A stretch of 64,000 nt of DNA from Strongylocentrotus purpuratus (Eukaryota > Echinodermata > Echinoidea > Camarodonta > Strongylocentrotidae). A program made the position numbers and the translations under genes. The DNA lies in contig NW_022145537.1 in NCBI RefSeq assembly GCF_000002235.5, forward strand, positions 124,001 to 188,000, in the 5' to 3' direction. The notes below the pieces were generated by a model that was not told the origin of the DNA, did no database searches, and saw nothing but the letters and a program-made list of their open reading frames with translations. Shown in pieces: positions 1 through 12,644 of this stretch (its first letter is position 1; each line of letters begins with the position of its first letter).

Positions 1-44
1 AGATAATGATTGACCTTAAAACTTTGTTTATCATTATCATTATC

Positions 45-395
45 ATTGTCGTGGTCGAGTGGTTTAAGGCGCTTGAATGGAGATGCGAAGGTCGAGGGTT
101 CGAATCCCGACACGGCACTAATATCCTTTGGCAAGATATTAACCTGCACTTGCTACTCTCCACCCAGGTGTCAAATGGGTACCCGGTAGGATGCGGCCGT
201 CTCTGTTCGTCAAACAGCTTGTGAGCGTCAAGTAACCCCAGCTGGAATGCTCCCCAGGGAGTGGAGATTGTGCACACAGTGTGTGCGGGCAAGCACTGAA
301 TTCAATGACCGGGGTAATAGTATATTTGTAAAGCGCTTAGAGACATTTGTATTAAGCGCTATATAAAAATTAAATATTATTATTATTATTATTAA
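45..395 (+). mobile_element. tRNA-derived SINE, near full length
   Basis: The head resembles a class II (Leu/Ser-like) tRNA: an A box (TGGTCGAGTGG then TAAGGCGC) and a perfect B box (GGTTCGAATCCC), as in an internal RNA polymerase III promoter. A central body with GGGAGTGGAGATTGTGCACA follows, then the tail TAAAGCGCTTAGAGAC and AAGCGCTATATAAA, then an (ATT)n run. This layout matches Deu-type SINEs known from sea urchins and other deuterostomes. The family name is inference. Further copies in this window lie at 10023-10275, 38507-38610 and 862-923. Confidence 0.8.
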
Positions 396-404
396 GTCAT
401 TGTT

Positions 405-520
405 GAATTAAAAAATTGCTCTCAGCCAATCTAATGCGACTGTTTTCTGCAGTAGCTAACATCACTTACTGTGACTTTATTTATTATTTTAAAAAAAGCA
501 TGAAACAGGGCCCAGGTATG
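405..520 (-). mobile_element. MITE fragment, GGGCCCTGTTTCAT family
   Basis: The segment holds CTCTCAGCCAATC and ends in CATGAAACAGGGCCC. The same words occur in the more complete copies at 20728-21007 and 40574-40734. It is one end of a non-autonomous inverted-repeat element; the other end is missing. Confidence 0.55.
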
Positions 521-3500
521 ACACCAAAAAAGCAATAATGTGATTTTAATCAGTATTTCCCTTAAGCTAGCGCTACCGACTTTTGTTCTGTTTTCAAACG
601 ATTTGTTGTACAGTATTGATAACTAAAAACCATAATCCATACCTAGCTGAAGTTTTAACACACATCTTTAAGGAATATGTGTATACACTTTAACTATTGT
701 TTAGAATTATCAATGTTTTTACTTTCTGAGTGAACCAGACCAGAAAACTTGTATGCATCAGTAATGGTGATAATTCAGAAAACAGCAAAACTCAGTTTAC
801 AACACATTTGCCTTTCCACAACATTTTCTTACTTTTATAATATTAACAATTCTGCGTTTATACATCAACAACGTCTCTAAGCACTTTACCCAAGTCATCG
901 CACTTCTGCTTGCCCGCCAATGTATGTTCATTCTTACAATAAATACAACGTGGCATAAATAAAGAATTAAAGAAGATAGATTTGACATGCTGGATAAGTA
1001 AACTCAAACATATGTTGTCTTCCTATAGGTTTCCATGTTATCTAAAGATAACTGATTACATGTACTTATAATGGTGTCAGGCTAACTATATGCACACACT
1101 TACAAAAAAAAAAGGAATTGTCATATGTAGACACTGCATGTACATCTCGCAGGGGCATGTTTCACCAACTAAAATTGATTTCGATTTTAAGATCAAATTT
1201 AAGACTTGATGAAACACCCCTAAGACAAACATGTTTTCACACCAACCATATGCAGCATGAAAAACATTTGCTTGCAGACCAACTACAATGCATGTGCAAC
1301 AAAGAAAACACATGTTCGCAGACAAACTTTATGCATCAAGAAAAAACAAAACAAAACAAAATTATATTCATTCATAGATCAGCATGATGTACCAAGAAGA
1401 AAAAAATTCCAGATAAACAATGAGACAAAGAAAAAATACAAATACGAAGTACAAATTTGTCATCAGCTCAGCTATATATCTGCAGAAAGATAAACACAAT
1501 CGTTCTCAGACCAACTCTATGCATCCAGAAAAACACACATTTGTTTCAATATCAGGTTTATGCACATCTGTTACCAAAGTCCGCCATTATTGGGAATCTT
1601 TCCTCTGCTGAATACGTAACACATCACAATGTAAATTAATACCTACATTTTATACACAAAATGAGTGGTGCACATCAAATTCAATTTTCAAGAAAATTTT
1701 GCTTTAATGTATATCCCAATCATAGAAACATAGTAAAGCATTTACTTGCAAATGTTGAGTTGCAAACATAAATAACAAATAAGTATACATGTATTGGCAA
1801 GAAAATGGATGTCCGTTTCAATCTACATGTCGGGATATATTTACATTTGGTACCTGACTTAACTCAAAATAGAGATGACATTTCTTTGCTAAAGAAAGTT
1901 ACAACTTTCATATGTGAAAATTCAATTAAGAAACTTCAATCTAGATAATGGTGAACATTTATCTTATCTTGTAATTCACAACTGAACAATTTAAGACTGA
2001 ATCTAAAGTAGCTCATGCTGTATGGTTTTGTCTTTCATTACTTCTCCAATAACTGGTATACATGGTTCAAAGGTTCATTATCTGAGACATCTGTCTGATT
2101 GTTCGAGATACACTTTTTGGTACCTTCATCAGAGAGTATAATGAAAACATGATTCTTTAACTCCTGTAGTAAATACTGGTAAAAATTTGATGAAAAGGAG
2201 AGAACTATAGAATCAACTGATTGAAAGCCATATGTAAACACAACACATTACAATGAATAATGATACAACACAATCTTGTTTTAAACAAGGTGGTTTTTGT
2301 ATCCAACTTCTCTGTCATCTATTTTTTCCCTTTGAATTCCCGACACCATAGGGATTCCATATAACAAGGATTATTTAGGAGAAACAAATTTGTAAAAACA
2401 AGGTTCCACTTAAAGAAGGAATAGAATATATTAAAGGCAGTTGGTAACTTGGCTTGTTATCTAAAATGATATTTGCTGAACTCACACCTGCTGTTCATAG
2501 ATATAAACACTATACTTTTACGACTAAAAACTGAAATGTCAAAGCCTTTCACTTCTTTTAAAATCATATATGTGATTGAAATCTCAAACACAATGACTCA
2601 CAAGCTCTATTGGACATATATACATCATATACACACACAAGTCAGAGCATTGCTCATTGCCGCCCTGTGAGAAGTTCTGCGTAGGGTGACTTTGGCATAT
2701 TGTTGTCATGCCGAAAGTCATAACTATGGGAGTAGCTTCACTGGAGCATTGCTAAAGCTTGACGAAGGAATGCATCCACTGCTAAAAATCAAATTTCGCT
2801 TTTGCATACTACTTACTGAGCACAGTTTTCTTTTCTACAACTTTCTGACTTGCCTCTTAAAAAAAATTCTAGACCACATGTAGATTCAAACAAACAAAAC
2901 ATTTTTTGTTCATTCTATTTGCACTGTTACCAAATGGCTTTGATATTTGGGATTATCTTTACCCCATCACAAAAGCCATTGATTCTGAATAAAAGTAAGG
3001 TACATAAGAATATCGATACATACCAGAAAAATTTCGCTAAAAGCTCAGGGCCTAATTAAAAAATATCTACCCCCCCTGAAAAGACCTTATGCAGCCATGA
3101 ATCTTTTGATGCAGTTAGCCCCTGAGGAAAGAAAATCCCCCACTCAAAGATTTTCAAAATCTGTACCTCATTCTGAAAACTTCATTTTTATTCAGCTACG
3201 TAGAACAAAATGAGAGAATTCTATCAAATGTTTAAAAGTAAAGAAGCATCAATAGCCTTGAACCTAATTGGTCAGGCGTCTAATAGTTTCTATATAAGGT
3301 ATAAGTAAAAGAAAAAGAAAACCACAAAATAATTATAATCTAAATGTTTGCTATGTAACTGATGCTTTTAATATAAATAATAACTACATGAATAAATAAT
3401 TTTTGACAGGAAAAAAGGTCTAGATGAAACTAAAGTATTTTTCTTTCCAGTGTGGCAGAGTTTTCTTTTGTCAATCTTTATACATTTTTTTGATCGGCAT

Positions 3501-3633
3501 ATTCTGTCTACAAATTTCTCTTTGGGTAATCATATAAATGCAAGACCTTCTAGCTGAAATTTTGGGAGAGGAGAGAGGAAAACGGAGGGGATGGCAGCCC
3601 CAGTCTTGAATGGACAAATGTCCTGGTCTTTCT
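521..3633. other. Intergenic DNA, no supported gene
   Basis: This is AT-rich DNA downstream of the MAJIN 3' end. It holds one reverse SINE fragment at about 862-923 (GGGCAAGCAGAAG ... GTGCTTAGAGACG on the minus strand). A minus-strand open stretch at 2038-2241 has an acceptor-like TTTTTACCAG inside it and could contain an exon of an unseen gene, but I could not match its product to anything. Confidence 0.5.
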
Positions 3634-3693
3634 TCAGTCTCGAAAGAAGAACTTCTTCACTGGCGTCACAACTGCCCTGCAAAGAGAGAAACC

Positions 3694-3747
<54 letters not shown>

Positions 3748-6700
3748 TGGGAAAATTAATAAGTTAGCATTCTTCAAACTTTGCCAGGGCAAACAGAGGC
3801 TGGTCAAATGTCGTGACTGGGATTTGTCCTGGGTTCAGAAATTCAACAGCTTGGCTCTCGACATCCATGCCATGCTCAATCATAGCAGGAGTTGCAGACT
3901 TCTCATAAAAGAGAGGAAGGAGTGCACATTGTGCTGGAGGGTCTTCTACCAAAGGTTGATTAGAGCCCTGTACCAAAAATAACTGCAAACCAATGTGATC
4001 TGTCATGATATCTAACACGGGGGCTCTGGTATGACGCCCCCACCCCTAAAACACACCTATATAAATGTTTTGTTGGGGGCTCCAACCCTAACATCGTTTA
4101 GTAGGTCCTGTTTTTTTGTTTTACCTTATATATTATTAGGGGGGGGGGGGAGGAAGCCCTGTACCAAAAATGGCGCTTTTGTCCACCGTGTAATGATAAT
4201 TTTGCTAAGCCACCTGACTAAAAAGAGAGGGCAGAGAGCTTTCTGGTCAAATCAAAATCATGATAAACATACTGTTTTGAGAAATGAAACAACTAGTGAA
4301 ATTATTAAATGGTACAAGGTACATAACAATCTCTTTAGAGTAGTCGATTAGAAGAGTTTGGCCAACTCAGTTTGAGTTGGGCACAATATGGCGATTACTG
4401 CTTTGTTGGGCAAGCAAAAAATAGAAGAATATACACCATGTTGTGACCGACTGAAACCAAGTTGGCCAAACTCTGTGTATAAATGGCTCTGACAGGGTCT
4501 TTCTGTAAAACAGTACCCTTCGACAGAACCACCCAACTGTTCCATCAACTTACTCAAACATGTTATGGATTAATCCTCCTCTGTCATTGGGCTGTTCCTC
4601 TGCTTTGGCATCCCCTACTGGACTGGCCATCTGCTGGAGCCTGAGCTGCTCCTGCAGGACGTGTTGCTCCACCCGCTCCCTCCCAGGATGTCCTGGGACA
4701 CCCACCCTAGCTGCTCCTCCATCTACAGAGGTTAGAGGTCAGAAGAAAAAGAGTGACTGGAGGAAATCGCACTCATCTTGCAAGAAAACGTAACCTCCTA
4801 TGCCTTGCTCAACTATGATGAGGCAAAACTGTGGCAGATGTTTCTATGATGATGTAAAATGTTAAACGCTTCACATTCCTACATATTATAATGCATAGCT
4901 TAGGATCTTTGTTGCCATTCATTTACACAAACAAAAAAACATTAAAAAAATTTGCGGTGGCTTGCCGCATATCTGAAAAAGTCCTGAGTGCTCCCTAAAG
5001 GCTTGTTCGTTTATGGCATGGTAAATCGCTGCAAAAAAAAAAACCCTCACCATTTTTGTAAATGAATGGCAACTGCACACAACAAATGGCTGGCATGTAT
5101 TCACTGATCTCTGCATTATAAAATACAGACATTAGAAGGGTATTAAAGATAAACTTGAGTTCTGGTAAAAAAAAAGAAAATTAATTCTCACAGAATCAAA
5201 CGAAACTTACACTGAATGTTCAAGATTACAAATAAATGACATGTGCCAAACAATTTTGGAAGAAAATGTATACTGGCTGAGTAACGAGCATAGAAAGACA
5301 AGGAAATCAAGGTAGTACCAGCCCCGACACCATGTGTGTTGTCCCATATATAGCTTTCTGTGTCAGTGCTTGTTACTTTACCAAGACTCGGTCAAATTTA
5401 TTATGATTTTGATGACTCCAGAACCTTGCAGTGCACACCAATACTTACAGGCTACATGATCAACTGTTTCTGTTCCTTTCCACACCTTTTCTTACACAAT
5501 GCAATCGCATTACCAGTACTAAAGTTTATCTTTAAACTTTACGTCATGTCTTATCTGAATGAGCCTTTAGGTGATCAACACTTGCTCCACTCTTCATTTC
5601 ATCAATGATATCGGGTTAAACTTGAGTTGCAAGTTAAGTTACATTTACGTTACATTTACGTTACATTTAGCATCTGGGCCAGGATTATAGGAAATAGTCT
5701 GAGCACTACTTTTTGTAAACACTTCTTATTCATCTCCTTGCTACATATATCAACTCTTTTAATCTTCTGTTCATACTCTGATAATTGTCCCGAATAGATT
5801 ATGGATCATACACAATGTACAATGCAATTTTTTAATAATTTATAGATGTGCATTGAACAGTGAATAGAAATTAGTTAACATGTTAAACATTGAAAGGAAG
5901 GAAGAAAAAAAAAATCAAACATTTTCCAGATCAAAACTTTAGAGTAGTTAATACTCCATCTTCAAATTTGTGTTGTATATGTAAAAAAGAAAAATCAGCA
6001 AAATAAAAAAACAAAAACAAACAAACAAACACACAAACATGTACGTATAAACTCACCCGATGGCCTGGCAGGCATAGGCCCCTGGTCTCCAGTGCATTCA
6101 ACATGGCTCTGATCCCTATCCGCAGATTCATTTGCCCTTGGAAATCTTTCTGGACCCTTCAAAGTCACATGGAAAGAAAAAGTAAACAAATGCATGTATG
6201 TGAATGCAAATTCATTGTGTGTTGCATTCATTCAATGATTATGTAGAGAAACATACTCATTGCCTTTAATCAGAGTATGATGCATGTACTAGGCAGACAT
6301 GGAACAACAATCTAATAGAAACAACAATTCCTGAACTTGATACAAAACATTGTTAAGTTGTCAATGAATATTACAGTTTGCTGTTATGAAAACCTACAGG
6401 TTTAGTCCTCATTATGTATGATACTGGTAGTGAAAAGGAGAAACCAACACTAAATATTCAACACAGAGAAAAGAATACCTACAAATGTACACATTTTCTG
6501 AACCAAGAAAAACAAGAAAACACAACCACTAATTCAACGATAAAAAATAAATAAACAAAAAAAAAACCAAAAAAAAAGTTAAACTAACAAGTGTTATAAA
6601 ACAACTGGATTAAGAAAACTTTATTTCTCAGAACTGTTGAGATTCTAGTATTTCTGCAATGAACTGAGTATAAGTAAAATTCTGCAAAAAAATTTCAGAG

Positions 6701-9700
6701 TAAAATCAAACTTAATCTGAGAGCCAGAAAGGCATAAACTTGTGTACCGGGATATGAGTTACACCCCTTTTCCTCTAAGCAGAGGGTTTCTTGCGTTTGC
6801 ACCATACCCATCCCCTTTTCCTAGAAAACATGTCTTCCTCCCCCACCATTCTTCTCTTCCTCTATATGCCTCCTCAAATCTCCTCAAATCTGTACAACTT
6901 TAAAACTTACCAAAATAAACCTATTACTGCAACTAATGAAAACGAACTAGTTCAAGTGGGACCCACATAACATGATTATAGGAACGGTAAACTACCGCTG
7001 CTGCTTGAACACAATTCATTTCCATTGCATCCCACCCCTTTCTGCATATCTTTATCAAAACTACCAATTAAACCAACCGGAATTTAAAAATCAAAATTAA
7101 CAAAAAAATTAATATATGGAACTGTTGTCAACACATCCTAACACTGCAGTTACAACAGAAGTCAACTCCAACACATCCACTTACTTTTCAATTCCATAGC
7201 AATTATAAAAATTTAAAAATCCAAACGATAAACTTTAAAATCAAACTCATCAAAACAACTTTTTTTTTCTGGACTTGTTGACAGTACAACCTACCACGGC
7301 AGCCTTCCCTTGCACCAGCCTACTAAATCCCGACTCTAACTCAGGTGAACGTTCCCTCTTCTGTCTCTCTATATCTATCCGATCCCTATTCCTTCTACCT
7401 GTCTGTTCATCCCAACCATCTAACATCCCTGCTTCATCTAATCGTTTATCATCTGGTGGGATTGTGTGGCTACCTCCTCTCTGCAACATGTTGCTGTTGT
7501 TGCTCGTGTTGTTGCTGGTGGTGACCCTCAGGGCACGCTTCCTCAGGATGTAGCCTGGCTTGTTGGAGCTGGAAGCAGAGCCGCGTGATGGTGCCATGCG
7601 CCGGTTTGAGCGTCGGGGAGAAGAGGAGCTCGATATGGGTCCCTCTTGAATGAGTTTCCTCTTTGGTCTATAACAGTTAGGAAAAAAAAAGAGATTATTA
7701 TTCTAAACATCAATTAATTATAATGCTAGTTACATCTTTACACTGTAAATTCAAACCTGTCATTCAGGGGAAATAAAAAAGTGGCCATTGTAGCCAGGTA
7801 GCAATTTTTATTCGGCTTCTAAAAAAAAAAAATCCTGAAGAGAGACAATATAAATGACCCCTATGAGACAGTTGGCCTAACAGAAACACGACAAGAAACT
7901 ACCGGTAGGCTAGGACAGGTTTGGATGTACTTCAAATTCGATGACAGTTTTACACGTTGAATGAAATGTCATCATCTGACTACTGACAAGATAATGAACA
8001 AGAGCCACTCCCGTCACCCATCCTCTCCAATCGGCGCTATAGTTCTCCTTAGAGCTATAAGCTAAGAAAGATAACCAACAGTCTTTTTCAAAACTACACC
8101 AACAGTCCTTTTCAGGACTATACACCCCCAAGAAAGACTACCAAGAGTCCTTTTCAGGATTCCTCAATCCTTCCTCTCTCTCACATGGTGTAACCGCAAG
8201 TTAACTGTATAATGAACAACTTGTTGCTAGCATTTCTTTTAGTAACGAGTGGTCTCACAAATAAAAAAATTCTAAACCTGTAATAAAAGGCTGTGATAAG
8301 CCTATGGGAATGAGAGAAATCAGGGAGGGGTTAAACAAAATAAAAGATTGTAAGAGAATTTGAGAAGATCAGGACACTTGAAAACCAGATCTATTTGTTT
8401 TCTAGTTCCTATTGTACCTTTTGCTTTGTTCAGTTGATTTAGATGGCGATGACGATCGTTCAGCTTTCCTCTTGTTTGATTCCATGTCCTCTTCCTGTGT
8501 ATAAGATGGAAAAGCATAAATATATATTAGATACATGGCTTTTAAAAACCTGATGCAGTATATTTGAATTTTTAAATATTTCAATCTACAAGACAGTTTC
8601 GTTTAATTATTCATTGATCATGAAACATTCTGCAGCATCATGGAGCACAGGTCGTTTACCCTTTCCCCTTCTATTTGGAGACAATCATTTCTATTCTGAG
8701 AAACATTACATGAAAAGGACCCTCCTCAATAACAGTATGTTCCTATGATAACCAGTGTGAATCATAATTATTAATACTAGTCCCATTTATGCATTTCTGT
8801 GTTTGGCTGCCAAATTATAGATAGACAAAGAACATGCTTGGTCCATACCTGAATCTGTGGTTCCTCAAGGGTTTCCTTTTTAGCAGCATAAAGTTGAAGA
8901 TTAAGGACATACGTGTAAGGAAGAGCAATGAGTGTCTGACCAGGTTGTTTGAATTCAACTTTGTGAGGTAGGTTCCATTCTTTTTTCTCTGCAGATGTGA
9001 AAAGAAACAGTGAAATCATTAGAAATTAGAGAAATCATGCCTCTGCAATAGGATGAAAATGAAAGTGCAATATGTATTTTTTTTTTTTTTTTAAATTTAT
9101 TTATTTATTTATTTATTTATTTTTTTTTGGGGGGGGGGGGGAGTATTTACCTACAATGCTTTCTTTAAAGGTAATACAAAGTTTTGGCATGGGGTCATGA
9201 ATTTGGTTCAAATGAACATATTAGAAGCATATGCGACCCTACAATATTCAGTGATCGTTGTCGCGGTCAAAATCGAGTCTTAAGTTATGAAATTATAAAT
9301 AATAATCAGTTTATGTTGTATAGCTCCCTCTCAATGTCAAGATATTAATTCAGCTATAAAACAATGATTCTTGACCAATATCGACCAATTAGCTATTCCC
9401 GTTCGCTAATTGTATACCACAACTACCTATTCTGAGATTTCCATGGTCGCATCTACCATAGTACGGCCGTAGGAGCCATTTGAAATTTATCAAAATTTAC
9501 CGGGAGCACCGGTAAATCTTTATATTCAATTTTTCTCGAAAGCAGAAGTGTTTTAGGGGCTAAAATTTCTAGTGCTTTTAATACATCCACATGGGCATCC
9601 AAATATATAAAGGATCACTATCCACCCATTTTTCAAAATTTCCCAAAACTTTGTAATACCTTTAATTAAAAAACAAGAATATCTACACAACTTGTCTTAA

Positions 9701-11409
9701 ACACTAACCCACAGTGTGATAAAACTTAATGTCTTCCTTGCAGTGATATGCTATTCTTAGTTATGAATATGATATTACTTTTTCTTTTTATGTAGAATAT
9801 ACTTACTCCTTTTTTTATGCTAATGCTGTATTGAATAATTGTGTTTCTAACTGATGCAGATTACATGACAACAAGCCAAAGAGACACAAGAAAGAAAGAA
9901 AGATTGATGAATGGAGAAATAATGACTGAGCAAGAAAAAAAGACATGCATGCATGCTTCAAATTAAATTGTATCCAACTTTGATAATTGAAATAATAAAC
10001 ACATTAATAATGCTTCTGACTACGTTTCTAAGCGCTTTAAAATTTTAAATTGTAATTATTATTACGGTGGACATTGGATTCTGCTAATCCGCACTTTAGT
10101 GTACAGTTCTGCTCCATGGGGAGTAATCTGGCCAGACGCCATTTTACAAGCACACGCATACCAATCCAACCACATTAATGTTTGTATCCTACCGGATACC
10201 CATTTAACACCTGGGTGGAGAGTGGCAAATGTAGATTACTGTCTTGCCGAAGGATGTTAGTGCCACGGCGAGACTATAACCACAAACGATGCAATGCTGG
10301 GGGGTATTTCACAAAGATTAAGATTGACTTTAAGCTGGACTTAACTATTGCAGGCCGTTCATGCCACTGTTTGCTCTCACCATTTACAGGCATTGGTCTC
10401 TCAAGGGACATACAAATCATGGTCACAAATCTACATTTTTTGATAATTCATTACAGAAGGAAAAAATATTATCTAAAGATCATAATGGTGAGAGCAACCA
10501 GCGGCATTAATGGCTTGCCATAGTTAAGTCCCACTTAAAGTTAATCTTAGCCTTTGTGAAACACTCCCCTGGACTACTATATACTTGAAATGGCATTAAT
10601 AGTGTCATGGCACACCTAGAGGTCTTACCTGGCTGTACAAACAAGTGTTCTGTCCTCAACGTTACTGGGTCCACACTGTGGGGGATGCGCAAGACAGCCC
10701 TGATAATGTCCTGTAGATACATGTGAAAAAAAGGATGTGTACAGATGAGATAATTACATAAGATTGTACTCTTAAACTGAACCAAGGATCAAATGCCTGC
10801 TCAGTATCATAACTGAAAAACAAAGAAAAAGGTAAATTATTTTCAAGATAAAATATACATGCATGAAATAGAACATGGCATAAACCCATTGAATTTGAAT
10901 TTTGTTTTGACCTATCATTGCTGCTAAAGTGACCCAGCTTTAAAGATCAAAATTATCAATAATTTCTATAAATAGTTACTCAGACTCAAAATTAACCAAA
11001 ACATAGTATACTAACCTCAAGTTCTTCTTGGAGAGTTTTGTTATCAATGTAGTCACCGATGGTCCTGAAAAGAAAATTATTATAGAGATATAATAAAATA
11101 GCACCCTCCTTAAATATCACAGAGCCATTATGAAGCTACCAAGAGCAAATATGTCCCCTGCTCATTCCTCCTTCAGAAAATATTTTTTAAAGTTAAAGAC
11201 AGGTAAACAGAGAGAATAAAAATAAGTGTCTTTAAGTACATTTAGTAATCTAAACATTGCTTGCACCTACATGTCTAGGTACTACATCTTAAAGCCTATA
11301 CTCACCCATCTGTGAGGGGTGGCATCAAAGTCTTGATCTTGCACACTTTGCCCTCGTACACGATGCAACGGCAGTCCTTTCCAGGTAGGGTAAATTTTGT
11401 CAGAGACAT
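3634..11409 (-). CDS. MAJIN: MAJIN-like, membrane-anchored junction protein (meiotic telomere complex)
   Basis: Spliced gene of nine coding exons: 11409-11306, 11064-11016, 10710-10629, 8988-8849, 8494-8418, 7667-7295, 6156-6057, 4722-4554, 3676-3634. Every junction is AG/GT and the phases agree throughout, giving 378 residues. The N-terminus MSLTKFTLPGKD, then LEDIIRAVLRIP, LRTEHLFVQP and IALPYTYVLNLQLY, match in order the N-terminal core I recall for vertebrate MAJIN. MAJIN joins TERB1 and TERB2 to tether meiotic telomeres to the inner nuclear membrane. Residues about 126-310 are a long basic, Ser/Arg-rich linker, and a Gln-rich helix (QHVLQEQLRLQQM) follows. Mammalian MAJIN ends in a transmembrane helix; the C-terminus modelled here (TPVKKFFFRD) has none, so a last exon may be missing or alternative. 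The exon 6 donor (GTG before GTAGGT) is the least certain junction. The 5' UTR exon was not found. The start follows the conserved MSL; an acceptor at 11441 lies just upstream with the frame open. Confidence 0.75.
3682..3743. repeat. (AG)n microsatellite
   Basis: About 60 bases of nearly pure AG with a few interruptions. It lies in the last MAJIN intron, directly before the final modelled acceptor when read on the minus strand, where it forms a CT-rich pyrimidine tract. Confidence 0.95.
3764..4018 (-). pseudogene. Fragment of a transposon-associated protein related to the 47.8-53.0 kb ORF
   Basis: The open stretch encodes GMDVESQAVEFLNPGQ followed by IPVTTFDQPLFALAK. I recognise this pattern from large uncharacterised proteins that recur across marine invertebrate genomes. 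The second motif lines up with TVITLDLDLYERATK (residues 785-799) of the large ORF in this window. There is no full-length frame around it, so it looks like a relic of a related element lying in the last MAJIN intron. It could instead be a captured exon. The link to the large ORF is inference from short motifs. Confidence 0.5.
9062..9141. repeat. Poly-T, (TTTA)n and poly-G low-complexity run
   Basis: A T run is followed by about six TTTA units, another T run and 13 G bases. It abuts the TTAA-flanked element starting at 9169 and lies in the MAJIN intron between exons 3 and 4. Confidence 0.9.
9169..9661. mobile_element. TTAA-flanked MITE, AGGTAATACAAAG family
   Basis: The termini AGGTAATACAAAGTTTTGG and CCAAAACTTTGTAATACCT are perfect inverted repeats, and TTAA flanks both sides (9165-9168 and 9662-9665). 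The 493-bp body has no coding capacity. A TTAA target is typical of piggyBac-type elements, so this is probably a non-autonomous relative. A second copy in the opposite orientation lies at 43903-44865. It sits in a MAJIN intron. Confidence 0.8.
10023..10275 (-). mobile_element. SINE copy, reverse, lacking most of the tRNA head
   Basis: Read on the minus strand it begins CGCCGTGGCACTAACATCC, runs through ACCCAGGTGTTAAATGGGT, and ends TAAAGCGCTTAGAAACG. It follows the SINE at 45-395 with many substitutions. It is an old copy in a MAJIN intron. Confidence 0.75.
10297..10572. mobile_element. MITE with ~35-bp terminal inverted repeats
   Basis: The left end GGGGTATTTCACAAAGATTA mirrors the right end TAATCTTAGCCTTTGTGAAA, and the similarity continues inward (AAGATTGACTTTAAG against CTTAAAGTTAATCTT). 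CTGG and CCTGG flank it. It has no coding capacity and is a non-autonomous DNA element in a MAJIN intron. Confidence 0.75.
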
Positions 11410-11441
11410 CTTTTGGCTGGCTATTCTTAAAACCTGGATGT

Positions 11442-11754
11442 CTACAGAATAAAGAAGACAACACACACAAAAACATCAGGTGCTGAACTGGCACTGCTGC
11501 TGAATATGTGCCTCTTACTAGGGAAGAATCTTATTCAAGTTCAGGCAATTTTCTTTTCCGATGTGTACTGTAAACAAACTAACCAGGGTAGCAAGTTATG
11601 TAATACAGGTGCATTAGTTTAATTTCAATATCCCCACTCCAGCAGCCAAGCAGTTTGCACAATTCACTTATAGTTATAGCTAGCGGAACGTGCATACTCT
11701 CTGGGCGGCTGGATTATGAGGTAAAAGAGTACCTCCATTGTTCATTCTTTACTT
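11442..11754. other. Upstream flank or first intron of MAJIN
   Basis: A good splice acceptor (TATTCTGTAG on the minus strand) ends at 11442, so this is probably a 5' intron leading to a non-coding first exon. I found no convincing first exon, TATA box or CpG-rich promoter. Confidence 0.3.
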
Positions 11755-12002
11755 TACTTTACATGATGTTGTAGGTCTAAGCCTGTTCATCGATCTAGGA
11801 CTACAGTACGCCTAGACCGGCTTATACAGAAGGCTTGGATTCTTTGACCAATGACTATCAAGCCTACCGGGTATTCTTAAAAGAGGTGACCGACCCAGTT
11901 CACAGCCTCACACCACCTTTTCTCAGAGAACGTTCCACAGCTCCACAACTCTATCGCTAAAAAAGTATTTTCTAATATCTAGTCTGGAATATTTCTTTTC
12001 AG
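11755..12002 (-). pseudogene. Remnant of a LINE reverse transcriptase C-terminus
   Basis: The minus strand reads EKKYSRLDIRKYFFSDRVV and then ELWN, a stop, EKVV, a stop, and ends RLDSHW. The R-F-F-S-x-R-V-x-x-x-W-N then LDxxW pattern is the usual C-terminus of non-LTR retrotransposon ORF2 proteins. Two in-frame stops and the absence of the rest show it is dead and truncated. Confidence 0.65.
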
Positions 12003-12127
12003 CATTTCAGAGGGTCCTTGAGGTCTATCTTCTGTACTTATCTTAAAGGGAATCTCTTGCACAGTGTACTGTACAAGCAATTCAAGTACTTCAAGTACGC
12101 TCCTGGTATGATACACACATGTATATT

Positions 12128-12230
12128 AAAAGCTGTGCTATTGATTTTCAACATTTCAAACACCACTGTACAAAACTCAACTAATTTCACTAAAAATCGG
12201 TACTTTAGTGACCATTGATGACACCTAAAT
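12128..12230. repeat. Dispersed repeat, inverted partner at 14843-14966
   Basis: The words AAAGCTGTGCTATTGATTTT, AACACCACTGTACAAAACTC and ATCGGTACTTTAGTGA recur in reverse complement at 14843-14966. The two copies bracket a cluster of inverted-repeat elements, either by chance or as ends of an old composite. Confidence 0.6.
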
Positions 12231-12422
12231 AGCAGTAAAATACAATTTTTTTTCAACTTTCCAATGTTAGAAAGAAAAATTCAAATTCAAATTGTGAGTC
12301 TACAGTCAAACTTGCCGATCAGCCGCATCGGCATGATTGTGTGCATTTGTGTGTTGTGAGTGTATTGACTATTCATGTATTCAAATACTGCCCATTAACA
12401 CGTAGTGCAGTGCTAGTATAGT

Positions 12423-12581
12423 ATTAATGACTGCTTTGAGAGAAATAGTTGTTTTATTACGCTCAAGGGAAGGTTAGAATTGTGCTATTCCCCGAGGCTT
12501 GCCGAGGGGAATAGCCCAATTGTAACCTTCCCGAGAGCGTATGAAAACAACTATTTCTCGAATATTAAAGCAGTCATTAAT
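12423..12581. repeat. Short fold-back (palindromic) element
   Basis: The arms ATTAATGACTGCTTT, AGAAATAGTTGTTTT and GCTATTCCCC are mirrored by GGGGAATAGC, AAAACAACTATTTCT and AAAGCAGTCATTAAT around a centre near 12503. This is a MITE-like hairpin of about 160 bp. Confidence 0.75.
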
Positions 12582-12644
12582 ACTTTTATATGCCGAAAAA
12601 AAATAGACTAAAAAATAAAAAATAAAAAATCCTTTTTTTTTTTG

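Noticed and set aside
47..117. Functional tRNA gene at the window start
   Set aside because: A and B boxes are good, but the sequence continues into a SINE body and tail and related copies occur elsewhere, so it is a SINE head.
2038..2241. Minus-strand 67-codon frame with a possible exon
   Set aside because: There is an acceptor-like site, but the product is unrecognised and it cannot be joined in phase to MAJIN with any evidence.
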